Counted from the first letter of the stretch, positions 1 to 5,978 are shown. The stretch: 7,154 bases of DNA from Candidatus Aerophobota bacterium (GCA_030672445.1 DAOVGK010000059.1:1-7154), one strand, 5' to 3'. Notes: a model not told the origin generated them from the letters alone. A program made the numbers and translations.

Positions 1-308
1 AAATTTTCCTTTAATTCAAATCCTTGCCCTAAGGGGCCCAGAAGATCCAGCTTTTCACTCTTCCCCTTTCGGGATAGAAGAGCTGTTCCCTTGCCCACTA
101 CTTGGTAGAGGATCTCGAGCTTCTCATCCCTGGTGTCATGGATGCTAAAGGGCCGCCTTAGCAAAAAAGCTGATCCGGCTGTCACTTTAATATGCACAAA
201 CTGCCCTGGCTGCGCATCCTGGCAGATTTCAGGAGTATTTAAAGTTATCTTAAAATAGTTAAGAGTGATATTTTTGTTAGAGAGAACCTCAGCTACAACC
301 TGGTACAT
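1..308 (-). CDS. pyrK: Dihydroorotate dehydrogenase electron transfer subunit PyrK (N-terminal part, runs off left edge)
   Basis: PyrK is the FAD and [2Fe-2S] subunit that passes electrons from dihydroorotate oxidation (PyrD type 1B) to NAD+ in pyrimidine synthesis in the cytoplasm. I translated the minus strand from the ATG at 308-306 and it stays open to base 1, giving 102 residues of a family usually about 250-260 long. Visible are PGQF (34-37), the FAD-binding RRPFS (51-55), a VVGKGT stretch (70-75) and GPLGQGF (91-97), the expected order for the FAD-binding domain of PyrK. The NAD-binding part and the C-terminal cysteine cluster lie outside the window. A purine-rich stretch (GAGAAAAGAGA on the minus strand) sits just before the start, and an upstream ATG 13 bases away is out of frame. 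Related flavoprotein subunits (NfnA/SudB) are less likely because RRPFS and GKGT are the PyrK forms. pyrD probably follows to the left, which is inference. Confidence 0.88.
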   Translation of the reverse strand, partial: MYQVVAEVLSNKNITLNYFKITLNTPEICQDAQPGQFVHIKVTAGSAFLLRRPFSIHDTRDEKLEILYQVVGKGTALLSRKGKSEKLDLLGPLGQGFELKEN

Positions 309-327
309 TCTCTTTTCTCATTCTCAG

Positions 328-355
328 ATTATATCAACATTTTTAAACAATTCAA
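328..355 (-). promoter_or_regulatory. Predicted sigma-70 type promoter of pyrK, with extended -10
   Basis: Read on the minus strand, TTGAAT (355-350) is followed after 16 bases by TATAAT (333-328). The -10 is preceded by TGA, giving the extended form TGnTATAAT. The predicted start of transcription is near 321, only about a dozen bases before the pyrK ATG, so the leader would be very short. The -10 matches consensus fully and the -35 in four of six positions. No experimental support is available. Confidence 0.6.
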
Positions 356-364
356 GGCGCAAGG

Positions 365-393
365 TTGACAGGGCCTTTTGTTTAAAGTAAAAT
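365..393 (+). promoter_or_regulatory. Predicted sigma-70 type promoter for the fumarase-rnhB-lpt gene series
   Basis: A perfect -35 box TTGACA (365-370) is followed by an optimal 17-base spacer and a near-consensus -10 TAAAAT (388-393). Transcription would start near 400, leaving a leader of about 70 bases before the fumarase start at 471. The leader holds only trivially short reading frames (for example ATG at 404 followed by a stop five codons later) and I see no convincing riboswitch or attenuator. This is the only strong promoter I can see ahead of the plus-strand genes. Confidence 0.68.
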
Positions 394-470
394 TAAGCAT
401 TCCATGAGGAAGAAGATGTAGATGGGTGTATGAGAGGCAAGCAAACGCCAAGCAGAGTAAATAGGCAGCT

Positions 471-1331
471 TTGTTGAAAGAGGAATTGCTAGAGAAAATA
501 AGGAGGGTCGTATCTGAGCTATGTCTGGAAAGTAATTATGGAATAAGAAAGGATGTCTTTGAAGCACTTCAACGGGCTGAGGAAGAAGAGGAGGAAAGAC
601 TACCCAAATTGGTTCTAGGTAAGTTAATCGAGAACATAAAAATTGCCGAGGCCGAAAAAGTTCCCGTGTGTCAGGATACCGGAGTGGCGGAGGTTTTTGT
701 AGAGGTGGGTAAAGGAGTAAGTATCCAAGGTGATTTGTTGGAGGAAGCCATATCTCGGGGAGTAAGAGAGGGCTATGAGCAGGGATACCTGCGAAAATCT
801 ATGGTAGATGACCCCCTTTTCTTACGACGAAATACCCAGGATAACACTCCAGCCCTGATTCACTTTCAATTTAACTCCTCTTTTAGGGATAGAATAAAGA
901 TAACTCTTTTTCCCAAGGGATTTGGTTCAGAGAATATGGGGAAAGTAGCTATGCTTACCCCTGACGAGGGCAGAAGAGGAGTAAAAAGGTTCATCCTGAA
1001 GGTAGTTAAGGAGGCAGGGGCTAATCCCTGTCCGCCTGTCATTGTCGGGGTAGGGATAGGAGGAACAATGCAGACCTGCGCCTTTCTGGCCAAGAAAGCA
1101 CTGCTTCGCCCCTTGAAAGCGAGGAACTCAACAGCAAGCTATACCCTCTTAGAGGAGGAACTGTTAAGAGAGATCAATCAATTAAAAATCGGGGTGCAGG
1201 GTTTAGGAGGATTGACCACCTGTCTGGGGGTTAATATAGAACATTTCCCTACTCATATGGCAGGTCTTCCGGTAGGGGTAAATATCAGTTGTTATGCTCT
1301 AAGAGAAGCCACCAGAGTTCTTAATGTGTAG
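471..1331 (+). CDS. fumA: Class I (iron-sulfur) fumarate hydratase, alpha subunit
   Basis: This is the N-terminal-domain subunit of the two-subunit class I fumarase/tartrate dehydratase family, which interconverts fumarate and malate with a [4Fe-4S] cluster in the cytoplasm. The 286 residues match the usual alpha length (about 280). Diagnostic stretches are VPVCQDTGVAEVFVE (from residue 65), GYLRKS (105-110), PKGFGSENM (148-156), NPCPP (185-189), GVGIGGT (193-199), QGLGGLTT (243-250) and THMAGLPVGVNISC (261-274). By family position C67, C187 and C274 are the likely cluster ligands. NTQDNTP (121-127) carries Gln where Gly is usual. The start is TTG: an in-frame TAG at 462-464 rules out anything earlier, and TTG at 471 or 474 fits the family N-terminus. 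The ribosome site is weak (AGGCAG, 463-468), which favours 474 slightly. The C-terminal (beta) subunit gene is not adjacent; rnhB follows after 14 bases. L-tartrate dehydratase alpha (TtdA) cannot be excluded. Confidence 0.9.
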   Translation: MLKEELLEKIRRVVSELCLESNYGIRKDVFEALQRAEEEEEERLPKLVLGKLIENIKIAEAEKVPVCQDTGVAEVFVEVGKGVSIQGDLLEEAISRGVREGYEQGYLRKSMVDDPLFLRRNTQDNTPALIHFQFNSSFRDRIKITLFPKGFGSENMGKVAMLTPDEGRRGVKRFILKVVKEAGANPCPPVIVGVGIGGTMQTCAFLAKKALLRPLKARNSTASYTLLEEELLREINQLKIGVQGLGGLTTCLGVNIEHFPTHMAGLPVGVNISCYALREATRVLNV

Positions 1332-1345
1332 AGGGTTAATTTTTT

Positions 1346-1999
1346 ATGCTTATTTTAGGTATTGATGAAGCTGGAAGAGGGCCGGTAATAGGTCCCCTTG
1401 TTATTTGTGGAGTACTGATAAGGGAATCTAGCCTGGCAGAGCTTATTAAAAAGGGGGTGAGAGACTCAAAATCTTTAGCTTCTCATAGGCGCTTAAAACT
1501 AAAAAAGGAGATTGAACTCTTGGCGGAAGACTATGAGTTAATCGTTATCTCCCCCCAACAAATTGACAAAAAGGGAATGAATGATTTAGAGCTAGAAAGC
1601 ACAATCACGCTCATAAGAAGATTTCATCCTCATCGCGTTTATGTAGATGCACCTACTCGGAATTGTAATTCTTACAAAGAGAAAATTAGGGGATTCCTTA
1701 ATCCTGAGACGAAAATAGAGTTAGTAGTAGAGAATTTTGCCGATCAAAATTATCCCGTGGTAGGAGCTGCTTCAATCCTGGCTAAAGTGGAAAGAGACCG
1801 AAGAATATCTAAACTGAAGAAGAGGTATGGATCACTGGGTTCGGGTTATCCTTCCGATAGTCGGACGATCAATTTTTTAAGAGGATACCTTCGCCACCAT
1901 GGATGTTTTCCTCCCATAGTCAGAAAAAGATGGAAGACTCTACAAAGGATTTTAGAGCAGGAGTCCCGAGATATTCTTGAATCATCTGAGAAGGAGTGA
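1346..1999 (+). CDS. rnhB: Ribonuclease HII, archaeal-like form
   Basis: RNase HII cuts the RNA strand of RNA-DNA hybrids and starts removal of single ribonucleotides built into DNA. The 217-residue protein opens with GIDEAGRGPVIGPLVI (5-20). This contains catalytic D7 and E8 and the GRG motif (10-12) that senses the ribonucleotide 2'-hydroxyl. The remaining catalytic acids are probably D101 (VYVDAP) and D133 (FADQNYPVVGAASILAKV), and Y168 in GSGYPSD matches the conserved tyrosine. GPVIGPLVI, GVRDSK, ADQNYPVVGAAS and GSGYPSD resemble archaeal RNase HII more than the usual bacterial GPLAGPVV/LNDSK forms, suggesting an archaeal-type lineage or transfer. ATG 1346 lies 14 bases after the fumarase stop, with GAGGG at 1331-1335 as a rather distant ribosome site. 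The short acidic tail after about residue 204 is probably not part of the catalytic fold. Confidence 0.93.
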   Translation: MLILGIDEAGRGPVIGPLVICGVLIRESSLAELIKKGVRDSKSLASHRRLKLKKEIELLAEDYELIVISPQQIDKKGMNDLELESTITLIRRFHPHRVYVDAPTRNCNSYKEKIRGFLNPETKIELVVENFADQNYPVVGAASILAKVERDRRISKLKKRYGSLGSGYPSDSRTINFLRGYLRHHGCFPPIVRKRWKTLQRILEQESRDILESSEKE

Positions 2000-2012
2000 T
2001 ACTCAAAGAAAA

Positions 2013-2603
2013 ATGAGGAAGAAAAATTTGCTCATTCTTGGGGCGGTTATCACGGCTAGTCTTACCTTACTCGTAGGTTGTAAGAGGGAAGAGGTAGGAG
2101 ATCCTTTGCGAACCACGGTAAAAGAGATTCCTCTTTTAGAGGCGCGAGGGGTCAATTTAGTAGGATGGGATGAGAAGGGTAGAAAATCCTGGGAACTTCA
2201 AGCTAATTCTGGCGTGCAGTTTCCTCAACGGATGAGCCTTAGCCAGGTGAAACTCAATCTTTTGGAAAATGGTAGGCCTGCCTCGGAAGGAGTGGCACAA
2301 AGGGTTACTGTGGACAATCGTACCTCAAATCTCGTTCTTAAAGGAGATGTCAAGTTTGTCTCCTATGTCGACGGAGCCGAACTTTTTACTTCTGAACTGG
2401 AATGGATAGCCTCAGAAAAAAAATTACAGACAGAGGAGAAGGTTCTCTTAAAAAGAGGAAATCTTTTTATAGAGGGATGGGGCCTGGTTGCCAATCCTGA
2501 CCTGTCTCAGATAGAGATTAAGAATAACCCTACTACCAGACTTATTGAAAGTAAATCTTCACTTAAAAATACCCAAGAGATTCAAGAGGTAGATAAAGGA
2601 TGA
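2013..2603 (+). CDS. lptC: LPS transport periplasmic protein LptC, predicted lipoprotein
   Basis: LptC takes LPS from the inner-membrane transporter and passes it to LptA in the periplasmic bridge. From ATG 2013 the protein has 196 residues, close to the family's usual 180-200. It starts MRKKN, then a hydrophobic stretch ending in LVGC (20-23), a good lipobox, so cleavage and lipidation at C23 are expected. The rest is a beta-rich LptC domain (about 38-175) with the pattern VNLVGWDEKGRKSWELQA, then LVLKGDVKFVS, and a late GNLFIEGWGLVANPDLSQIEI. The frame also permits TTG 1977, inside rnhB, but that would put 12 extra residues before the signal sequence. ATG 2013 places the signal at the N-terminus. 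AAGGAG at 1991-1996 is the best ribosome site although 16 bases away. The gap to rnhB is 13 bases. Family assignment rests on the signal, the fold pattern and position before lptA-lptB. Confidence 0.85.
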   Translation: MRKKNLLILGAVITASLTLLVGCKREEVGDPLRTTVKEIPLLEARGVNLVGWDEKGRKSWELQANSGVQFPQRMSLSQVKLNLLENGRPASEGVAQRVTVDNRTSNLVLKGDVKFVSYVDGAELFTSELEWIASEKKLQTEEKVLLKRGNLFIEGWGLVANPDLSQIEIKNNPTTRLIESKSSLKNTQEIQEVDKG

Positions 2604-2606
2604 GTG

Positions 2607-2635
2607 GCAGTCAGATAAAATATAGTAGCTACTGC
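2607..2635. repeat. Small inverted repeats in the lptC-lptA spacer
   Basis: The 77-83 base gap between lptC and lptA contains a perfect 10-base palindrome, AGTAGCTACT (2624-2633), and a 5-base inverted pair GCAGT (2607-2611)/ACTGC (2631-2635) that shares bases with it. No T-run follows, so this is not an intrinsic terminator. It could be an RNA hairpin or protein site between the two genes, or simply chance. Confidence 0.3.
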
Positions 2636-2672
2636 AGGGCTTCCGCTCGGCAATTCCCTCTTTGAATATCTT

Positions 2673-2680
2673 GAGGGGGG
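2673..2680 (+). promoter_or_regulatory. Ribosome binding site of lptA
   Basis: GAGGGGGG directly abuts ATG 2681 and stands 6 bases before ATG 2687. The spacing from its GAGG core is 4 bases to the first ATG and 10 to the second. This is why I prefer the second ATG as the lptA start. The two candidates differ by only two codons. Confidence 0.55.
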
Positions 2681-2686
2681 ATGAGG

Positions 2687-3202
2687 ATGAAGAAAAAAGC
2701 TAGACAATTTCTGGGGATGGGATTGATTCTCTGGGTGATTATGAGCCTCTCCTCAACAGTCTTCGCCCAGAAAGAGTTAGTAGTTAGCAGCTCCCAGCAG
2801 AGAATAGACTATACCAATCGGATACTCTTTTATAGAGGCGAGGTTAAGGCTACCTGGGAGGATCTATTATTGCTATCGGACGAGATGGAGGTGTATCTAA
2901 CTGAGGAGAATAATTTAAAAGAAGTTATAGCCAAGGGAAATGTTAGTATTACCCAGGGGAACAAAAAAAGGCAAGCCACCGGCCAAATGGCCACTTATAC
3001 CGGTGAAGATGATAAACTTATTATCCAGGGCAATGCTCACTATCACGATGAGCTAGGGAATGATCTACTGGCAGAAAAAATAACCATCTGGATAGAGACA
3101 GAAAAACTCGAGGCAGAAGGATCTCCAGTTCAGGCGACTTATGTATTAGGATCATTAAGAGAGGAAGAGGAAGTTGGTTCTCAGGGTGGAAAATCTCAGT
3201 AA
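2687..3202 (+). CDS. lptA: LPS transport periplasmic bridge protein LptA (OstA-like)
   Basis: LptA molecules stack into the beta-jellyroll bridge that carries LPS across the periplasm from LptC to LptD. The protein is 171 residues from ATG 2687 (173 from ATG 2681), a normal LptA size. It begins MKKKARQ, then a hydrophobic core, and ends its signal peptide at a likely site after VFA (about residue 28), so it is secreted. The mature part shows the OstA repeat pattern: RIDYTNRILFYRGEVKATWE, then LLLSDEMEVYL, VIAKGNVSIT, KRQATGQMATYTGEDDKLIIQGNA and LLAEKITIWIETEKLEAEG. The last 29 bases overlap the start of lptB and code for a Gly/Ser/Glu-rich tail, probably outside the fold. Its place between lptC and lptB is the classical arrangement and strengthens the call. 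Confidence 0.9.
   Translation: MKKKARQFLGMGLILWVIMSLSSTVFAQKELVVSSSQQRIDYTNRILFYRGEVKATWEDLLLLSDEMEVYLTEENNLKEVIAKGNVSITQGNKKRQATGQMATYTGEDDKLIIQGNAHYHDELGNDLLAEKITIWIETEKLEAEGSPVQATYVLGSLREEEEVGSQGGKSQ
3161..3173 (+). promoter_or_regulatory. Ribosome binding site inside lptA, supports TTG start of lptB
   Basis: Two GAGG cores (3161-3164 and 3167-3170) lie 9 and 3 bases before TTG 3174, within the lptA coding sequence. Together with the conserved N-terminus beginning VLRVENLSKSY, they support TTG 3174 over GTG 3186. The site's position inside lptA points to translational coupling. Confidence 0.6.
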
Positions 3203-3893
3203 GAGCTATCAGAAAAAGCTGGTAGTAAATAAAGTTTCTCTTGAGGTCCCCCAGGGTCAGGTAGTCGGTCTTCTGGGACCTAATGGGGCAGGAAAGACAA
3301 CCACTTTTTATATGATTGTGGGTTTGGTCAAGCCTAGCCAGGGGAGGATTTTTTTAGGAGACGAAGAAGTTACCCATCTTGCTACCTATCAGAGGGCGAG
3401 AAAAGGCATTGCTTATCTTCCTCAGAGACCCTCTGTATTTCAAAAACTTACCGTCAAGGAAAATCTTCTGGCTATTTTGGAAACCCTTGATCTCTCTGCG
3501 GGGGAACAAGAGGAACGGACAAATTATTTACTCTCCGAACTAGGGATTACCCACTTAGCGAAGCAGAAGGCTTATCTCCTTTCCGGTGGAGAATGTCGAA
3601 GGGTAGAGATAGCAAGAGCCCTGGTTACTTCACCTTCTTTTATACTTCTCGACGAGCCATTTGCTGGAATCGACCCCATTACCGTGTCAGATCTTCAAGC
3701 AATTGTCTTTGAGTTAAAAAACAAAGGAATAGGAATACTCATTACTGATCACAATGTCAGGGAAACTCTTCAGATTACAGATTCTTCTTACATCATGCAT
3801 CAGGGTAAGATTCTTATAGCCGGAAAAAGAGATGAGCTCACCCAAGATAAAAAAGCAAGAGAGATCTTTCTGGGGGAGAACTTCAGGCTTTAG
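3174..3893 (+). CDS. lptB: LPS export ABC transporter ATP-binding protein LptB
   Basis: LptB is the cytoplasmic ATPase that powers extraction of LPS from the inner membrane by LptB2FG. At 239 residues it is full length (family about 240). All ABC motifs are intact: Walker A GPNGAGKT (35-42), Q-loop YLPQ (Q84), signature LSGGE (136-140), Walker B ILLDEP (157-162) and switch histidine H193 in TDHNVRETL. The segment YLPQRPSVFQKLTVKENL (81-98) is characteristic of LptB as opposed to the related branched-chain amino acid ATPase LivG. The start is TTG 3174, overlapping lptA by 29 bases, and the 3' end may overlap lptD by up to 62 bases. The partner permeases LptF and LptG are not in this window. 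Neighbours lptC, lptA and lptD make the LPS role very secure. Confidence 0.96.
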   Translation: MVLRVENLSKSYQKKLVVNKVSLEVPQGQVVGLLGPNGAGKTTTFYMIVGLVKPSQGRIFLGDEEVTHLATYQRARKGIAYLPQRPSVFQKLTVKENLLAILETLDLSAGEQEERTNYLLSELGITHLAKQKAYLLSGGECRRVEIARALVTSPSFILLDEPFAGIDPITVSDLQAIVFELKNKGIGILITDHNVRETLQITDSSYIMHQGKILIAGKRDELTQDKKAREIFLGENFRL

Positions 3894-5874
3894 AAAACAG
3901 AGCTCGATTCTCAGAGTCCTTTTGAGGATAGGGATTGTGGCAGGTTTTCTGGTTACAGCTTTTCCCTCGTTTGCCCTGGAGAAAGATCCTCCGGTCAACC
4001 TTCAGGCAGATCGCCTTTACTGGATGGGCAGTTCGGTTATTGGGCAGGGAAACGCGCAGTTGGAATATAAAGATGTCCAGCTTAAGGCTGAAGAAATAGT
4101 AGTAAATTTGGACAGTCTCGATCTGACAGCAGGGGAGGAGGTTAATCTTCAAATCGGGAACCGAATACTGAGAGGTAAGGATCTAAGATACAATTTGAAA
4201 AGTGAGGCCGGAACAATTCGAAGTCCGAGATGGCAAGAGGGTCTTCTCTTTTATAAGGCAGAAAAGGCACGTTTTTCCTCTGAGATGGTTGATCTGAAAA
4301 GAGTTGATTTTACTACCTGTGACCTTTCCCTTCCTCACTATAAAATGAGAGCTGGAACCGTTAAGGTATATCCAGGCGATAAGATTATAATGAAAAGTAT
4401 AACCCTTTACCTGGGAAGTATGCCTATTTTCTGGACCCCTTATCTCATCCAGTACCTCAACAAGAAGAACCGGGTAATGCTTCCCAGCCCTGGATATAGT
4501 GATTTTTCCGGCTGGTATGTTCGAACAGGATATTATTTTTATAGTTCAGCCCGCTTTCAAGGAAGGCTGCATCTTGATTATAGAGAGAAGAAAGGCTGGG
4601 GCGAAGGCGTAGATGTTTTTTATGAATCAAAGCAGGCAGAGGGCGAGATAAAGACTTACTATGTAAAAGAGGCCGATACTGGAGAGGAGAGATGGACCTT
4701 GAGGTTAAGGCATCGACAATCTCTGTCTAAGTCAACCGACCTTAAGGTTCGTTTGGATCGCCTTTCCGATAAAAATTTTCTGGACGATTATTTTGGTGAA
4801 GGATACAAAACTTCTTATCTATACCTTGGACACAGGAGGGCTGGCTATAATGTGGCAGTTTTAGCAGAACCTTCTGTGAATCTTGAGTTTGAGCGAGGAG
4901 TCATAGAAAGGCTGCCCCAGATAAGGCAAAATCTCGAACCTCGAAGGCTGGGTAGATCCGGTCTTTATTTGGGTCAAGCCGCGGAAGTTACCAATTTTAG
5001 AAAAGAAGACAAAAATATAGTTCGAGCTGACTCCTTTCTAGATTTTTCCTATCCTTTCACTGCTTTTAAATATCTTAGACTTCGGCCTAAACTGGGATAT
5101 CATCTCTTCCGATACTGGTATACCCAAGACAATGAGAAAGAGGAGGGTTATCGAAGTATACCTTACCAGGAGTTAAATCTTCTTTTCAAGATTGCTGGTA
5201 AATTTGGAAACTACAGCCACATCTTGAACCCTTCCTTGAGCTATTATCATTCTTCCGAGATAAAAAATGATTTTCAGTTACCCTTTAGTTTAGGAGATCA
5301 CGCTAAAAACAGCCACTCTGCAAATTTACTGAAGCTAGATCTTCGAAGTTACCTTTATCACAGGAAAAGAAAGCTTATTTCCGGAAAAGTCAACCTGGAT
5401 TACGATCTAACGAAGAAAAAGGAGAGATTTTCTCCGCTAGAGGGGAAATTCTATCTAACTCCCCTCCTGCCTTATCTAAATCATCTTTATCTCTACCTTC
5501 TCTATCATCCATATGCTAAGGAATATAAAAAGATAGAAAGCGATTTAAGTCTCAAGGGGAAAATCTGGAATTTGACTTTAGGATTAAGAAAATACACCGA
5601 TGACAGGGTAACCGATTTTATTACCCGAGGTGGGATCAAATTTGGGAAAAATCAAATTACTGCTTCCGTCCGTTATGATCTAGAAGGAAAAAAAATCCGG
5701 GAGGAGGCTTATTCTTTACAGCGAGACCTGCACTGCTGGGCGGTGAGGTTATTCTTGAAAAATAAGTATGGAGCCGAGTCAGAAAAGGAATACTGGATCA
5801 TGTTCTATATAAAGGCTTTTCCCCATCACTGGATTAAATTTCATCCAGAGCTTGAAGAATTAGAATACCGATAA
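3832..5874 (+). CDS. lptD: LPS-assembly outer membrane protein LptD
   Basis: LptD is the outer-membrane beta-barrel that receives LPS from LptA and inserts it into the outer leaflet. From ATG 3832 it has 680 residues. A hydrophobic signal core (about 29-47) ends in PSFA, with likely cleavage after A48. An OstA-like jellyroll follows (about 55-150), then the LptD hallmark VDFTTCDLSLPHYKMRAG (from 158), LYLGSMPIFWTPYL (192-205) and LPSPGYSDFSGWYVRTGYYF (from 217). The remainder is an aromatic-rich barrel to the end. The only cysteines are C163 and C635, so at most one disulfide can form, against two in E. coli LptD. The start is uncertain: ATG 3832 lies inside lptB with GGAAAAAGAG just before it, but gives an unusually long polar lead of about 25-30 residues. 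ATT 3907 or TTG 3922, after the lptB stop, would give conventional signal peptides. LptE is not encoded nearby. Confidence 0.92.
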   Translation: MSSPKIKKQERSFWGRTSGFRKQSSILRVLLRIGIVAGFLVTAFPSFALEKDPPVNLQADRLYWMGSSVIGQGNAQLEYKDVQLKAEEIVVNLDSLDLTAGEEVNLQIGNRILRGKDLRYNLKSEAGTIRSPRWQEGLLFYKAEKARFSSEMVDLKRVDFTTCDLSLPHYKMRAGTVKVYPGDKIIMKSITLYLGSMPIFWTPYLIQYLNKKNRVMLPSPGYSDFSGWYVRTGYYFYSSARFQGRLHLDYREKKGWGEGVDVFYESKQAEGEIKTYYVKEADTGEERWTLRLRHRQSLSKSTDLKVRLDRLSDKNFLDDYFGEGYKTSYLYLGHRRAGYNVAVLAEPSVNLEFERGVIERLPQIRQNLEPRRLGRSGLYLGQAAEVTNFRKEDKNIVRADSFLDFSYPFTAFKYLRLRPKLGYHLFRYWYTQDNEKEEGYRSIPYQELNLLFKIAGKFGNYSHILNPSLSYYHSSEIKNDFQLPFSLGDHAKNSHSANLLKLDLRSYLYHRKRKLISGKVNLDYDLTKKKERFSPLEGKFYLTPLLPYLNHLYLYLLYHPYAKEYKKIESDLSLKGKIWNLTLGLRKYTDDRVTDFITRGGIKFGKNQITASVRYDLEGKKIREEAYSLQRDLHCWAVRLFLKNKYGAESEKEYWIMFYIKAFPHHWIKFHPELEELEYR

Positions 5875-5978
5875 TTCAGGGGGTTAGGGGTGAGTGATTA
5901 GGAACCAGCCATATTCTTTTCTTATTTCACCGAGCCCTAACGACTCAATATTGGCTATTCATAGTGAGTGAGGTGTAA
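5875..5978. other. lptD-purD spacer, no gene; G-runs and short repeats
   Basis: This 104-base gap holds no reading frame of note. It begins with two G-runs (5879-5883 and 5887-5890). It has a 7-base inverted pair GTTAGGG (5883-5889)/CCCTAAC (5935-5941) with a 45-base loop, and an 8-base direct repeat GTGAGTGA (5890-5897 and 5964-5971). There is no stem followed by a T-run, so no intrinsic terminator is seen, and no convincing -35/-10 pair either. GAGGTG at 5970-5975 is the purD ribosome site. purD may be read from the upstream transcript or from a weak promoter I cannot recognise. Confidence 0.5.

Noticed and set aside
404..421. Leader peptide in the fumarase 5' region
   Set aside because: It is only five codons with no run of regulatory codons, and I see no alternative hairpins typical of attenuation.
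382..567. Minus-strand 61-residue reading frame across the fumarase start
   Set aside because: It is antisense to the promoter/leader and the fumarase gene, has no family resemblance or ribosome site, and its composition looks like chance.
866..1093. Minus-strand 75-residue reading frame inside the fumarase gene
   Set aside because: It lies wholly opposite a well-conserved gene and shows no recognisable motif.
1977..2012. TTG 1977 as the lptC start, overlapping rnhB
   Set aside because: It would place 12 mostly polar residues before a normal lipoprotein signal; ATG 2013 is a better fit.
3714..4152. Two minus-strand reading frames opposite the lptB end and lptD start
   Set aside because: Both are shadows of the real plus-strand genes, with no domain or start signal.
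5883..5941. Possible terminator after lptD (GTTAGGG/CCCTAAC)
   Set aside because: The loop is 45 bases long, the stem is only 7, and no T-run follows, so it does not fit an intrinsic terminator.
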